Shown: positions 1 through 7,248, numbered from the stretch's first letter. The stretch is 7,248 bases of DNA from CAZZEX01 sp964653285 (GCA_964653285.1 CAZZEX010000158.1:1-7248), one strand, 5' to 3'. Numbers and translations are program-made. Notes: generated from the sequence alone by a model not told the origin.

Positions 1-2437
1 GCCGGAAGTTGGCCCCGTAGCGGTATTCGGCGTAGAGGTAGTGGACGCGGTCAATGTCACGCAGCGGCTGCCCTCGCTCCAGCCTGTTCCCAATGTATTT
101 CGTGCGCTCGACTGGCTCTACCACCCGCACCGTCTTGCCGGCAATCTCGACCAATTGTTCGTCGCTGAAGACCGCCGTGCTCAGGCCGCGGTGACGTAGA
201 CGTTTGTTCAGTTCGTCAAAGTCCATCTCGCGCCGGCCAGCCAGCGTGATGGCGTAGGCTTTGGTGACCTCGTCCAGGCCGGTTGGCAGACGGCTCATCA
301 CCTCCTCGGCGGCCAGCGAGTCAATGATGGTCCACAGCCGGGCGACGGCTTCCTCCACCCGCACGGGCCGATCACCCTCCATCACGTGGGGATAGTGTTT
401 GGAGTAGAGTTCCAGGCACTTGCCCAGGACGATGACGGAGACGTCGGCGCGGCTTAGCCCAGGGCCGGTGGCCTGTAACTGGCGCAGGGTCGCGGCGGCC
501 TGGAAGTGGATCTGGTCCTCCAGTTGCTCCCAACTGATGCGCCCGTCCCCCAGCCGCTTGCGGCAGACGATGATGGCATCATACTCAATGGCTTCCTGAT
601 CCCGGATATGCAGGGAGAAGTCCCGCTCTGCTTGCACGGGGTAAAGAGCGCTGACGTAGAAGCCGGCGTCCAGCACCGCGCCGAGCACCGTCCCCCAGGC
701 TTCTGGCTCTCGATGGTGGAAGGTGAAGATCAGCGCACCTTTGTCTTTCAGGACACGGCGACATTCCTCAAAGACCCGGGCCAGACCTTCGAGGAAGAAT
801 TCGGTGTCCTTGCCCTGGTTGGGGTTCTCTACGATCTCGCTGATCTTGGGCGTCAGTTCGGGGGCAAAGTGCGGGTAGCGATCCTTGAGCGCCAGGCGCA
901 GCCAGACGTAGAAAAAGTCCGCCAGTTCGCTGTACTGGACGAGGTTGAAGTAGGGCGGGTCGGTAATGACAGCGTCCACAGAGCCAGCGGAGATGGGCAG
1001 GTCTTCAGATGAGCGACACAGCAGCAAGACGTTCTTGTCGTTACTGCCAGCCAATTCCTCAAAGTCGGCGGCAAAGCGGGCGTCAATGCGCTCGCCGGGA
1101 ACGAACACCTTGCGAGTGCCACCGTCGGGCAGCACGCGGCGCTCAAAGGGAGCATCGCGGAAAGCCTGGGCCTGTTTCATCTTGCGGGCGTACACGCCGG
1201 AGAAGGAGCCCGAGTTCTCACCCGCGCCCCAGACGTTGTTTTCCAAACCTGCCTTTGGAACCACATAGGCGTGGTATGTGAAAAAATGCCCAACACCTCC
1301 ACTTCGCCCGTTGTACGTGGCGAAGATGGTGTTGTAGTCCAGGCAGTAGGAAAAGAGACCCAGCAATGCCTCACGGGCGCGTTCGTTCTGCAATTGCAGG
1401 ATACCTTCCAGCAGCCAGGAGAGGGCCAGCAGCTGGCGTTCGTTGAACAGCATGTGCCAGCGGGTGTAGTTGTAGTTGACAGGCCGGGAGTCGGCTCTGC
1501 CCTCGGCCGGGATCTTGCCGCGTGGGAACAGCAGGGCCTCTCTTTCCCGCTCAAACTGATGCACAGCGTCGAGAAAGTTGGCCCGGTCTTCCTCATCCGG
1601 CGCTTTCATCTCCCGTCCGTGAACCGGGCACAGGTACAGGATGGCGTACATACGGCGGGGGAAAGGGGCCTCTTCTCGCTGGGCCGCCTTGAGGATAGGT
1701 TGCGTCTGCCCGCAGGTGGAGCAGGTAAAGTTCACCTCACCGGCCGGCCCTCGGCGGGGATTAAACACGTGACGACAGGCCGGGCAGGTGACATCGCCAC
1801 GTTTGCTCTTTTCATGGGTAGTAAAGACGTAACCACATTCTGAGCACAGAATTGTGCGGAAATCCCGGTCATTGTCTATCACGTAGGAACTGTGGAGCGG
1901 CACCTGGCTGCCACAGCTGGCGCACGTGGCCTCGTTGACCCAGAGAACGTTGAGGATATGGGCCTCTAGTCCACAGCCGGGGTGATGGCAGCGGGTGCGG
2001 TATAGCCGCCGGATGCGGGGGGCCACCTCGGCCTCCAGTTGGCGGAAGGCGTCGTGCAACTCCCCCTTATGTACCGACTCGACGGCCCGCTTCACCGTCC
2101 ACCAGGCCACCGGATTGAGGTCGCAGCCCACCACCTTGCAGCCCAGGCGCAGGGCTTCAACGACTGTCGTGCCGCCGCCCATAAAGGGGTCGAGCACGAT
2201 CTTGCCGGAAAAGTCGTGGCGCTGGTAGTAGTGCTCCCACACTGGCTCGCCCGGCGGCAGGAAGGTAGCCAGCAGGATGGTGCGGAACGCGGAACCCAGC
2301 CGCCGCGCCCACCATTTGTGGACGTAGGTGGCCGGGCGGTAGAAGTGCTTGTTGTGGCCCTCCTGCTCGGCGAGTTGGTTGAGTTGGAGCAGGGGGAAGG
2401 TTTGTTCGATGTTGAGGGTGGTTTGGGGTTGGTTCAC
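1..2437 (-). CDS. DUF1156/COG1743-like adenine-specific DNA methylase with zinc ribbon (C-terminus beyond window)
   Basis: Probable AdoMet-dependent DNA N6-adenine methyltransferase. By my own translation the frame is open from the GTG at 2437 to the window edge (812 codons), so the C-terminus is missing. In order: HKWWARR signature (residues 40-46), AdoMet-binding motif I DPFMGGGT (83-90) followed by CDLNPVAWW (105-113), cysteine pairs forming a zinc-ribbon segment (about 150-242), a conserved-looking VVPKAGLENNVWG stretch, catalytic motif IV DPPY (493-496) followed by SELADFFYVWLRLAL, then a helical C-terminal part. The order motif I, zinc ribbon, DPPY is that of DUF1156/COG1743 methylases, which occur in several defence loci. 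The start is firm: an in-frame TAA lies two codons upstream and AAGAAGG sits 6 nt before GTG. It follows the nuclease gene by 86 bp, so co-transcription is likely. Target sequence and partner dependence cannot be read from the sequence. Confidence 0.9.
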   Translation of the reverse strand, partial: MNQPQTTLNIEQTFPLLQLNQLAEQEGHNKHFYRPATYVHKWWARRLGSAFRTILLATFLPPGEPVWEHYYQRHDFSGKIVLDPFMGGGTTVVEALRLGCKVVGCDLNPVAWWTVKRAVESVHKGELHDAFRQLEAEVAPRIRRLYRTRCHHPGCGLEAHILNVLWVNEATCASCGSQVPLHSSYVIDNDRDFRTILCSECGYVFTTHEKSKRGDVTCPACRHVFNPRRGPAGEVNFTCSTCGQTQPILKAAQREEAPFPRRMYAILYLCPVHGREMKAPDEEDRANFLDAVHQFEREREALLFPRGKIPAEGRADSRPVNYNYTRWHMLFNERQLLALSWLLEGILQLQNERAREALLGLFSYCLDYNTIFATYNGRSGGVGHFFTYHAYVVPKAGLENNVWGAGENSGSFSGVYARKMKQAQAFRDAPFERRVLPDGGTRKVFVPGERIDARFAADFEELAGSNDKNVLLLCRSSEDLPISAGSVDAVITDPPYFNLVQYSELADFFYVWLRLALKDRYPHFAPELTPKISEIVENPNQGKDTEFFLEGLARVFEECRRVLKDKGALIFTFHHREPEAWGTVLGAVLDAGFYVSALYPVQAERDFSLHIRDQEAIEYDAIIVCRKRLGDGRISWEQLEDQIHFQAAATLRQLQATGPGLSRADVSVIVLGKCLELYSKHYPHVMEGDRPVRVEEAVARLWTIIDSLAAEEVMSRLPTGLDEVTKAYAITLAGRREMDFDELNKRLRHRGLSTAVFSDEQLVEIAGKTVRVVEPVERTKYIGNRLERGQPLRDIDRVHYLYAEYRYGANFR
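2246..2320 (-). repeat. Direct repeat copy A, inside the full-length methylase
   Basis: These 75 bases match 7041-7115 in the same orientation without gaps. I count 13 mismatches by eye, about 83% identity. The stretch encodes the part running from HKWWARR to LPPGE. It is a paralogy repeat rather than a mobile-element end. Confidence 0.8.
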
Positions 2438-2523
2438 TGCTTACCTTCTTCTCAGCTTCTGGGTTGAATGCACCGCTTCGAGTTCACCCGTGACATCGCG
2501 AGTTCCACTTCTCGCCCGTAGTG
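2438..2523 (-). other. 86-bp spacer between nuclease and methylase genes
   Basis: No gene is seen. It holds the methylase ribosome binding site, a weak 5-bp hairpin (gcgag 2498-2502 with ctcgc 2511-2515, 8-nt loop) without a U-tract, and two copies of GAACTCG on the minus strand. No convincing terminator separates the two genes, which agrees with a single transcript. Confidence 0.5.
2444..2450 (-). promoter_or_regulatory. Ribosome binding site of the methylase
   Basis: On the minus strand AAGAAGG is followed by a 6-nt spacer (TAAGCA) and the GTG at 2437. The TAA in that spacer is in frame and closes the reading frame upstream, so this site and start are decisive. It allows independent translation although the gene probably shares a transcript with the nuclease. 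Confidence 0.75.
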
Positions 2524-5500
2524 TCACGCCTTGACAGTGGCCTCCTGGCGTACACGAAAGCTCACATCGCTCGACAGCACCGCCAGCGCCGTCAAGATAC
2601 GCTCTCGCGTTGTAGTGTCAAGTTGGTTGCTCCGTGCTAGTGTTTGTAGGCCAACCGCTACACCGATACGCACTCCAACCACCGGCGCCGTCTCTGCCAG
2701 GTTGAGCAATCGCTCAAGAAGATCCTCAGCAAATGAATCGGCTAATCCGCGAGCCATGAGATGTCCACCGGCAACGCACGCCCACGAACAAGGCCCAGGG
2801 TCGGGATCGTGCAACAACACTACCAGCGCAAGCAAGAGGCGCGTCGGCAGCACTATGTCGCCCTTGATGCTATCGAGGGCCATCGCCACCCCCTGACGTA
2901 CTGTCGGACTCGCATCCCTGCTACCAGCTACAAGATGACTGTTGATGCGCTCTTGGTGATCCTGGTCGACGTAGGGATAAAGCCGGCCCAACGCGCGTAG
3001 GCTACTTTGTCGTATCTGCTCGATGTTACCCATGTTGATACGAAAACTGCTGAACGGGTCGGTTTGAGATTCCAGTTCCCAGTCAATGAGCGAGGAACGT
3101 GGTAGCGTGCCTTCCGCACCCCACAGCAGGTAGTCTGCAACCTCATCTGCTCGCCCTGCTAGCACTTCTGTCGGCAAGTCGCTCAATGCCCAAATCGCAT
3201 CGCTACGAGTGGCAAGATCGTTGTGCTCGTTGATGAGTGCTTCCAGTAACCCATCGATCACACGGTTATGCAGTGAGGGTAACAGCACATGGTTAAAGTT
3301 ATTCACCATACGAGGTCTGACAACGCTGATGCCGATCTTGGTTACTTGCTTGCCGTCCTCTATCATGACCTCAGGCTGTGGGTTGATGGCGCGCAGAATG
3401 CGCTCAATTGTGGCACCAAGCTGCTCTTCCGGGATCGGCTCTTTGAGAAATGCGAGTTGGCTCAGGCGATCCAATTGATCAGGGCGATCTCTCAGATATG
3501 CAACAACTCGTGCCCGCACGTCGGGTGGGGCTGTGCGTGCTAGGTGGACGGCAACACTTTCCGTATGACTACGCAAATGATCAGCACCACTGAAGGTCAG
3601 CATAGCCTCGGCCACTGGTGCGTAGAGTGCCGGATCAACCGGGCACTGCTTCATGATGAAGCACTCATTCAGCAGCTTCAGTAGCTCCTCGGTAATAGTC
3701 CAGAACTGCCGTCGCTGAAGTTGGTCAAGGGCCACCTGCACAACCGTGTTTGTCTGTTCTGTGGTGAGTTGGAGCACCAGATGACGAAGCGCTTCAGCCG
3801 CGTGGCGGCGCACTTCTATACGCTGCTGGTTATCCTCTGGCCCTTGTAGTAGCGAGAGCAGATGATCCAGCACTTGCCTCAATAGCGTAGGCGGGATGAC
3901 ATCCGCTAGGATGCTCAACGCCTTCGCTGCCACCTTCTGCTCGCAAGCTGCTGGCCGAACTGTGGCAAGGTCGCCAACAACCTCGGCCAGCAGTTCCGCA
4001 TCGCCTGTATCTCGCAAAGTCTTGCTGTACCGCTCTACTGCTTTGTGATCGCTTGCGCGGATAGCGGCAAGAAGTGCCTCGACGGGCCTGCTCGTTGCAG
4101 CGTTCAATGCTGCAAGAGTCTGGTAAGCCTGCTCAATACCCCCCCAGTCACCCTCGCGCCAGTAGTGAGCCAGTGCAAGGCGGATGTGTTGCAGTGCGCC
4201 GCGATACTTCTGTACGCTGAGGTCGGCGGTTGCTCGTAACTTGTGTGCATAGCCTCTGTTCTCTGCTTGTGAGATATTAAAGAGATCAATACGCTGCGCT
4301 TCGTGCTGCCCGAAGCCAGTGAAGAATCCAGCACCATTGCGTAGAAGCATGAACTGCATGTTCCGATATGCCAGCCCTAAAGTATAGGCATCGGTGTGAC
4401 CATCTAGATGTTGAATGGCTTCATTGTAGACATCATACGCCTTTTTCAGAGCGCCCCGCCGCGCCAAACTAGTTCCGTAATGCATCGCCAGCAAGCCTTG
4501 GCGTCGTGGTTCCGCCGTAGCATCCAGCAGTTGTCGTGCCTCCTGGTAGATATGGTCGGCGGTCTCCCAATCACCACGCTCAGTGCTGACCTGGAGCAAG
4601 CCTTGGAGTAAATCCAAACGCTCGTCTTGCGCTGCTTCTGGGCAAGCAGATAGCGCGGCCCTTAACACCTCTTGTGCAATATTCCACTTTTCCCACACCA
4701 TCGCGAGGATAGCGTGTTGTAAGGCCAACTTTCGCAACAACCCCACTTGCTGTGCATCATCAGCAATCTGCGGAAGTAGCTCATTAGATTGTTTCAAGAG
4801 GCAATTGGCATCAGGATCACATAGGGTTGCGAAGGCTGCCCATGCCTGTGCAAGTAGCACACGCACTTGCAACGCAGGCGTATCTAATTCAACGGCAAGC
4901 TTATGTGCTTGCTCCAACTGTTTGGTGGCCAGTTCAGGCGTGCTTGCGTTATTAAGCCAAACTTCAGCGGCTTGGAGATATTGTTGTGCCGCTGCGAACC
5001 GGTCACCGCCTTCCAGATACTGCTTAGCGGCTAGCGCTGCATAGTGTCTTGCTTGAGCTGCCTCTCGCACTCTTGCAAGCAGCGCGGCAGCGGAGGCAAA
5101 CGCTCTGGCAGCTTCCAGATGACGGCGCTCGGCGACCATCCGCTCCGCCTGGCTTATCTCAGCTTTGACTAGCAACTCACGCAGACGCTGCGCATGAACA
5201 ACATCCCGTTGCAGCCGATCTCTGACCTTGCGAGCTTGGTCGGTCTCAATCTCTCGTTTCAGGCGCTGCCACTCACCATCAGGAATGACCGGTACATCGC
5301 CCGTGGTGACATCCGCCGTCCGGTATTTCAGGTTGATACCAGCCAAGAGCAAAATTGGATCATAGGTATCAAGCAGTCTGCCAATCTCCTCATCAAGTGG
5401 ATCAACCAGAATGGGGCTATATTCCTCCTCACGACCCTTTGGCAATCGGATGTGTAACTGTAGCCGCTGCGACTCTATAACCACGCCGCGCACATATGCC

Positions 5501-6792
5501 TGGCGCCACCAGCGGTAGCATTCTGACCATGGTGCTTGATTGAGAGCAGGTGGTAGTGCTGGATCAACAGCTTGGTCAACATTGACGCAATCCGCCAAGT
5601 GTAGTAAGGCTCCGAGCAACCGCAAGCGCACGCGTGCGTCGCGCACTCGACTGTCATTGTATTGCGCATCTTCCAACTCAAATCCTGTGCGTGCGTTGGC
5701 AACAGCACTCACTTCAGAGGCCATTTCGACCAAAGCAGCACGTATGTCATCGGGTACAGACATATCCTGCTCCAGTTTCTCAGCAAGCCAACGTACCTGT
5801 TCAACGCTGACGTGTCCCTCTGCATAGTCGTCATACCGACGCAACAGATGCGGCAGGCAAGCAGCCACTAAGAGGCTAAATGCCTCCACTTCATTCAAGA
5901 TGCCGGCATTACCACCTATTATTGACTCGATCTTGGTGATAACAGCGGTGCTGGTTACACTGAGGGGTGGGAGTGTGATTGCTTCAGCCTGATCGAGTAC
6001 GTAACGAGCAACCGATCTTTGCGGTTCTGTCCGAATATAATCAACAAGACGGCCCGCAAAGAAGTCTGGGACGATTTCATACAAATCGCTGAGGGTGACC
6101 GTGCTACCTCCTTGGCGAACAGACCGCTTAGTGAAATCAGCAAAGAGGCTCTGGTAAGCCTGTTCGCAGGCTTCTACATCTTTAGCCCGAAGTTGGAGTT
6201 CAATGATGGGCTTTATCTCGTCCATTGCTAAGAACTCGATCAGGGCCAAGCAGCTTAAGAGACGATCAAAGCGTGGTCGTTCCAGAGGGGGGGCCTTGGG
6301 GTGTTTATTGGTGACGTACTTTTGCAAATAACCAAAGAGAGTATCAGCCTGTTTGCTACATATCACACCAGCATCAATTGCTTTCTTCAACCTGTCCAGA
6401 TCGGGATTGAAGCCTCGGTTGCTCAGAAAGACAAACCGAGCAGTAGGTTCGTCCTTATCCAGGGCAGTATTACAGTAGAATAGATAAAGGGCTTTCCGCA
6501 GAAGGCGATCACCGAGAGTCCACCGCTTACCCTCTGCTTCTTTCGCCTTTACTTGAATGCAGATGATTCTGTCATCGGCACGCAGATTAATGTCTTCGAG
6601 TTCAGGCATATCCTGTCTATCCCTACCTTCCAGGTGGATAGCCTCTACCCGCCCCAAGAAATTGGTTATCAATCTATGGAGTTCGGGTTTGCGTTCTTTG
6701 GGGTCATCCATCAAGTAGTTGAGCGCCAGACAGACAGCACATTCCCATTGATAGACATAGCCGCCACCATGTTCTAGATCGATTCGAGTCAT
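2524..6792 (-). CDS. Large PD-(D/E)xK nuclease-like protein with HD-like, TPR-like and HEAT-like regions (putative defence effector)
   Basis: An intact 1422-residue protein, not recognised as a named family. Residues about 8-110 look like a Mrr/Cap4-type (DUF4297-like) endonuclease: GGGYVYQWE near the start, then LEDINL (D67) and IQVKAK (Q80, K82), the D...QxK form of the PD-(D/E)xK site. Residues about 190-250 resemble the helical linker that follows such nucleases (acidic helix, then GGSTVTLSDLYEI). Residues about 300-492 resemble an HD-type phosphohydrolase domain without a clear HD dyad (LLHLADCVNVD at 397-406). About 545-925 is TPR-like (AARAFASAAALL, GDWETADHIYQEARQLL). About 945-1422 is HEAT-like (DASPTVRQGVAMAL, SDVSFRVRQEA). 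No Walker A motif, signal peptide or membrane segment is seen, so it is probably cytoplasmic. ATG 6792 is the only reasonable start: a TGA lies 14 codons upstream with no start codon between. Its ribosome binding site is weak (GTGGA, 9 nt spacer). It is less GC-rich than the methylase. A defence nuclease controlled by its repeat region is inference. Confidence 0.88.
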   Translation of the reverse strand: MTRIDLEHGGGYVYQWECAVCLALNYLMDDPKERKPELHRLITNFLGRVEAIHLEGRDRQDMPELEDINLRADDRIICIQVKAKEAEGKRWTLGDRLLRKALYLFYCNTALDKDEPTARFVFLSNRGFNPDLDRLKKAIDAGVICSKQADTLFGYLQKYVTNKHPKAPPLERPRFDRLLSCLALIEFLAMDEIKPIIELQLRAKDVEACEQAYQSLFADFTKRSVRQGGSTVTLSDLYEIVPDFFAGRLVDYIRTEPQRSVARYVLDQAEAITLPPLSVTSTAVITKIESIIGGNAGILNEVEAFSLLVAACLPHLLRRYDDYAEGHVSVEQVRWLAEKLEQDMSVPDDIRAALVEMASEVSAVANARTGFELEDAQYNDSRVRDARVRLRLLGALLHLADCVNVDQAVDPALPPALNQAPWSECYRWWRQAYVRGVVIESQRLQLHIRLPKGREEEYSPILVDPLDEEIGRLLDTYDPILLLAGINLKYRTADVTTGDVPVIPDGEWQRLKREIETDQARKVRDRLQRDVVHAQRLRELLVKAEISQAERMVAERRHLEAARAFASAAALLARVREAAQARHYAALAAKQYLEGGDRFAAAQQYLQAAEVWLNNASTPELATKQLEQAHKLAVELDTPALQVRVLLAQAWAAFATLCDPDANCLLKQSNELLPQIADDAQQVGLLRKLALQHAILAMVWEKWNIAQEVLRAALSACPEAAQDERLDLLQGLLQVSTERGDWETADHIYQEARQLLDATAEPRRQGLLAMHYGTSLARRGALKKAYDVYNEAIQHLDGHTDAYTLGLAYRNMQFMLLRNGAGFFTGFGQHEAQRIDLFNISQAENRGYAHKLRATADLSVQKYRGALQHIRLALAHYWREGDWGGIEQAYQTLAALNAATSRPVEALLAAIRASDHKAVERYSKTLRDTGDAELLAEVVGDLATVRPAACEQKVAAKALSILADVIPPTLLRQVLDHLLSLLQGPEDNQQRIEVRRHAAEALRHLVLQLTTEQTNTVVQVALDQLQRRQFWTITEELLKLLNECFIMKQCPVDPALYAPVAEAMLTFSGADHLRSHTESVAVHLARTAPPDVRARVVAYLRDRPDQLDRLSQLAFLKEPIPEEQLGATIERILRAINPQPEVMIEDGKQVTKIGISVVRPRMVNNFNHVLLPSLHNRVIDGLLEALINEHNDLATRSDAIWALSDLPTEVLAGRADEVADYLLWGAEGTLPRSSLIDWELESQTDPFSSFRINMGNIEQIRQSSLRALGRLYPYVDQDHQERINSHLVAGSRDASPTVRQGVAMALDSIKGDIVLPTRLLLALVVLLHDPDPGPCSWACVAGGHLMARGLADSFAEDLLERLLNLAETAPVVGVRIGVAVGLQTLARSNQLDTTTRERILTALAVLSSDVSFRVRQEATVKA

Positions 6793-6935
6793 TGCAATAC
6801 ATCCACTTAGAAATTGAAGTGTTGTCGAGTTTCAGGCTCGGTGCTCGCGCCCAACCGCTCGAAGCGAACAATAGTCTGCGTTCTGATGGCAGATTGTCAT
6901 CAGCCGCGAGCAGGACACAATTCACATATCTCTGG
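6793..6935 (-). other. Non-coding leader upstream of the nuclease gene
   Basis: About 140 bp without a supported gene, between the methylase stub and the nuclease start. A promoter for the nuclease might lie here, but I see no convincing -35/-10 pair at normal spacing. A 6-bp inverted repeat (CTGATG 6883-6888, CATCAG 6898-6903, 9-nt loop) is the only notable structure. Confidence 0.45.
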
Positions 6936-7232
6936 CTACTCGCGCCGCACTACCAACCACGGCGTCAAACACTCCATCAGCGACAGTCCCCGGTGCAGGT
7001 AGACACCGCCAAAGTCGGTGTGCCGGTACTGATAGGCGTTCTCCCCCGGCGGCAGGAAGGTGGCCAGGATGATGGAACGAAAGACGGAGCCGAAGCGCCG
7101 CGCCCACCATTTGTGCTGGTAGAGCGGGGGACGCGAATCGTGGTTGCGTTCCACTCGCACCAGGGCGCTGAGTTCGTTGACCGGGAAATGGCTTTCGATG
7201 CTCGACGTTGCAGTGCTTTGCATTACTCCCAC
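6936..7232 (-). pseudogene. N-terminal stub of a second DUF1156-like DNA methylase
   Basis: A short ORF whose first ~70 residues are paralogous to the N-terminus of the methylase at 1-2437. The shared stretch includes QHKWWARRFGSVF and ILATFLPPGE, matching VHKWWARRLGSAF and LLATFLPPGE. Similarity ends after DFGG (near 7005), where the full-length protein goes on to DPFMGGGT. Here about 22 unrelated residues follow and then a TAG. It therefore lacks the AdoMet site, the zinc ribbon and the DPPY motif and cannot be a methylase. GTG 7232 has GGTGGG 6 nt upstream. ATG 7223, nine bases in, aligns better with the paralogue's start but its GGGAG is only 2 nt away. It is most likely the remnant of a deleted or displaced gene; a small expressed protein cannot be excluded. 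Confidence 0.75.
7041..7115 (-). repeat. Direct repeat copy B, inside the methylase stub
   Basis: Partner of 2246-2320, with the same orientation and length and about 83% identity by hand alignment. The two copies lie 4795 bp apart and bracket the whole nuclease gene. Exact identical runs include the 17 bases just before mismatch 2 and the run covering cgcccaccatttgtg. Confidence 0.8.
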
Positions 7233-7248
7233 TTTTCGCCCACCGTGC

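Noticed and set aside
506..1012. Plus-strand 168-codon open frame
   Set aside because: It overlaps the part of the methylase that encodes DPPY and the following helices. Its translation shows no recognisable family features.
1271..1843. Plus-strand 190-codon open frame
   Set aside because: It lies opposite the methylase, whose minus-strand frame carries clear family motifs throughout. It is an antisense shadow of GC-rich coding DNA.
2498..2515. Hairpin gcgag/ctcgc as a terminator after the nuclease gene
   Set aside because: Only 5 bp of stem, an 8-nt loop and no following T-run on the minus strand.
5895..6230. STAND or AAA ATPase between nuclease and repeats
   Set aside because: The glycine stretch IIGGNAGILNE has no GK[ST] and no Walker B candidate after it.
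6800..6935. Sigma70-like promoter for the nuclease (TATTGT as -10, ATGACA as -35)
   Set aside because: The spacing is about 21 bp and neither hexamer matches consensus well.
6936..7010. Internal deletion joining motif I to the motif IV region of the stub, based on VFDAVV in another frame resembling VDAVIT before DPPY
   Set aside because: The likeness covers only about five residues, is out of frame, and no DPPY follows. Too weak to support.
1..7248. CRISPR array, tRNA, rRNA, insertion sequence or transposase
   Set aside because: No regularly spaced repeats, RNA-gene signatures, terminal inverted repeats or transposase-like frames were seen.

Overview
The window is bacterial or archaeal accessory DNA with every supported gene on the minus strand, so it reads from high to low coordinates. 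It looks like part of a genome-defence island. The host cannot be named from the sequence. The GC-rich coding, GTG starts and large helical-repeat proteins would fit several environmental lineages, Chloroflexota among them, but that is a weak inference.

In transcription order: (1) At about 7232-6936 lies a stub of a DNA methylase. It keeps the first ~70 residues, including the HKWWARR signature, then leaves the family just before the AdoMet-binding motif and stops. (2) About 140 bp without a gene follows, holding one small inverted repeat. (3) At 6792-2524 is a single intact gene for a 1422-residue protein. It has an N-terminal PD-(D/E)xK-type nuclease domain of the Mrr/Cap4-like kind, a helical linker, a domain resembling a degenerate HD phosphohydrolase, a long TPR-like array, and a HEAT-like array to the C-terminus. 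No P-loop NTPase is visible. (4) After an 86-bp gap with a good ribosome binding site comes a second, apparently intact methylase of the DUF1156/COG1743 type, running from 2437 off the left edge. It has motif I DPFMGGGT, a multi-cysteine zinc-ribbon segment and motif IV DPPY.

The stub and the full methylase are paralogues. A 75-bp piece (2246-2320 and 7041-7115) is about 83% identical between them in the same orientation, so the nuclease gene sits between direct repeats.

The most interesting reading, which is inference, is a two-gene defence module. The large protein would be a nuclease effector with a sensor made of helical repeats, and the methylase would mark self DNA or modify the signal. 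The lack of an NTPase, with an HD-like domain where a STAND ATPase often sits, is what could make it undescribed.
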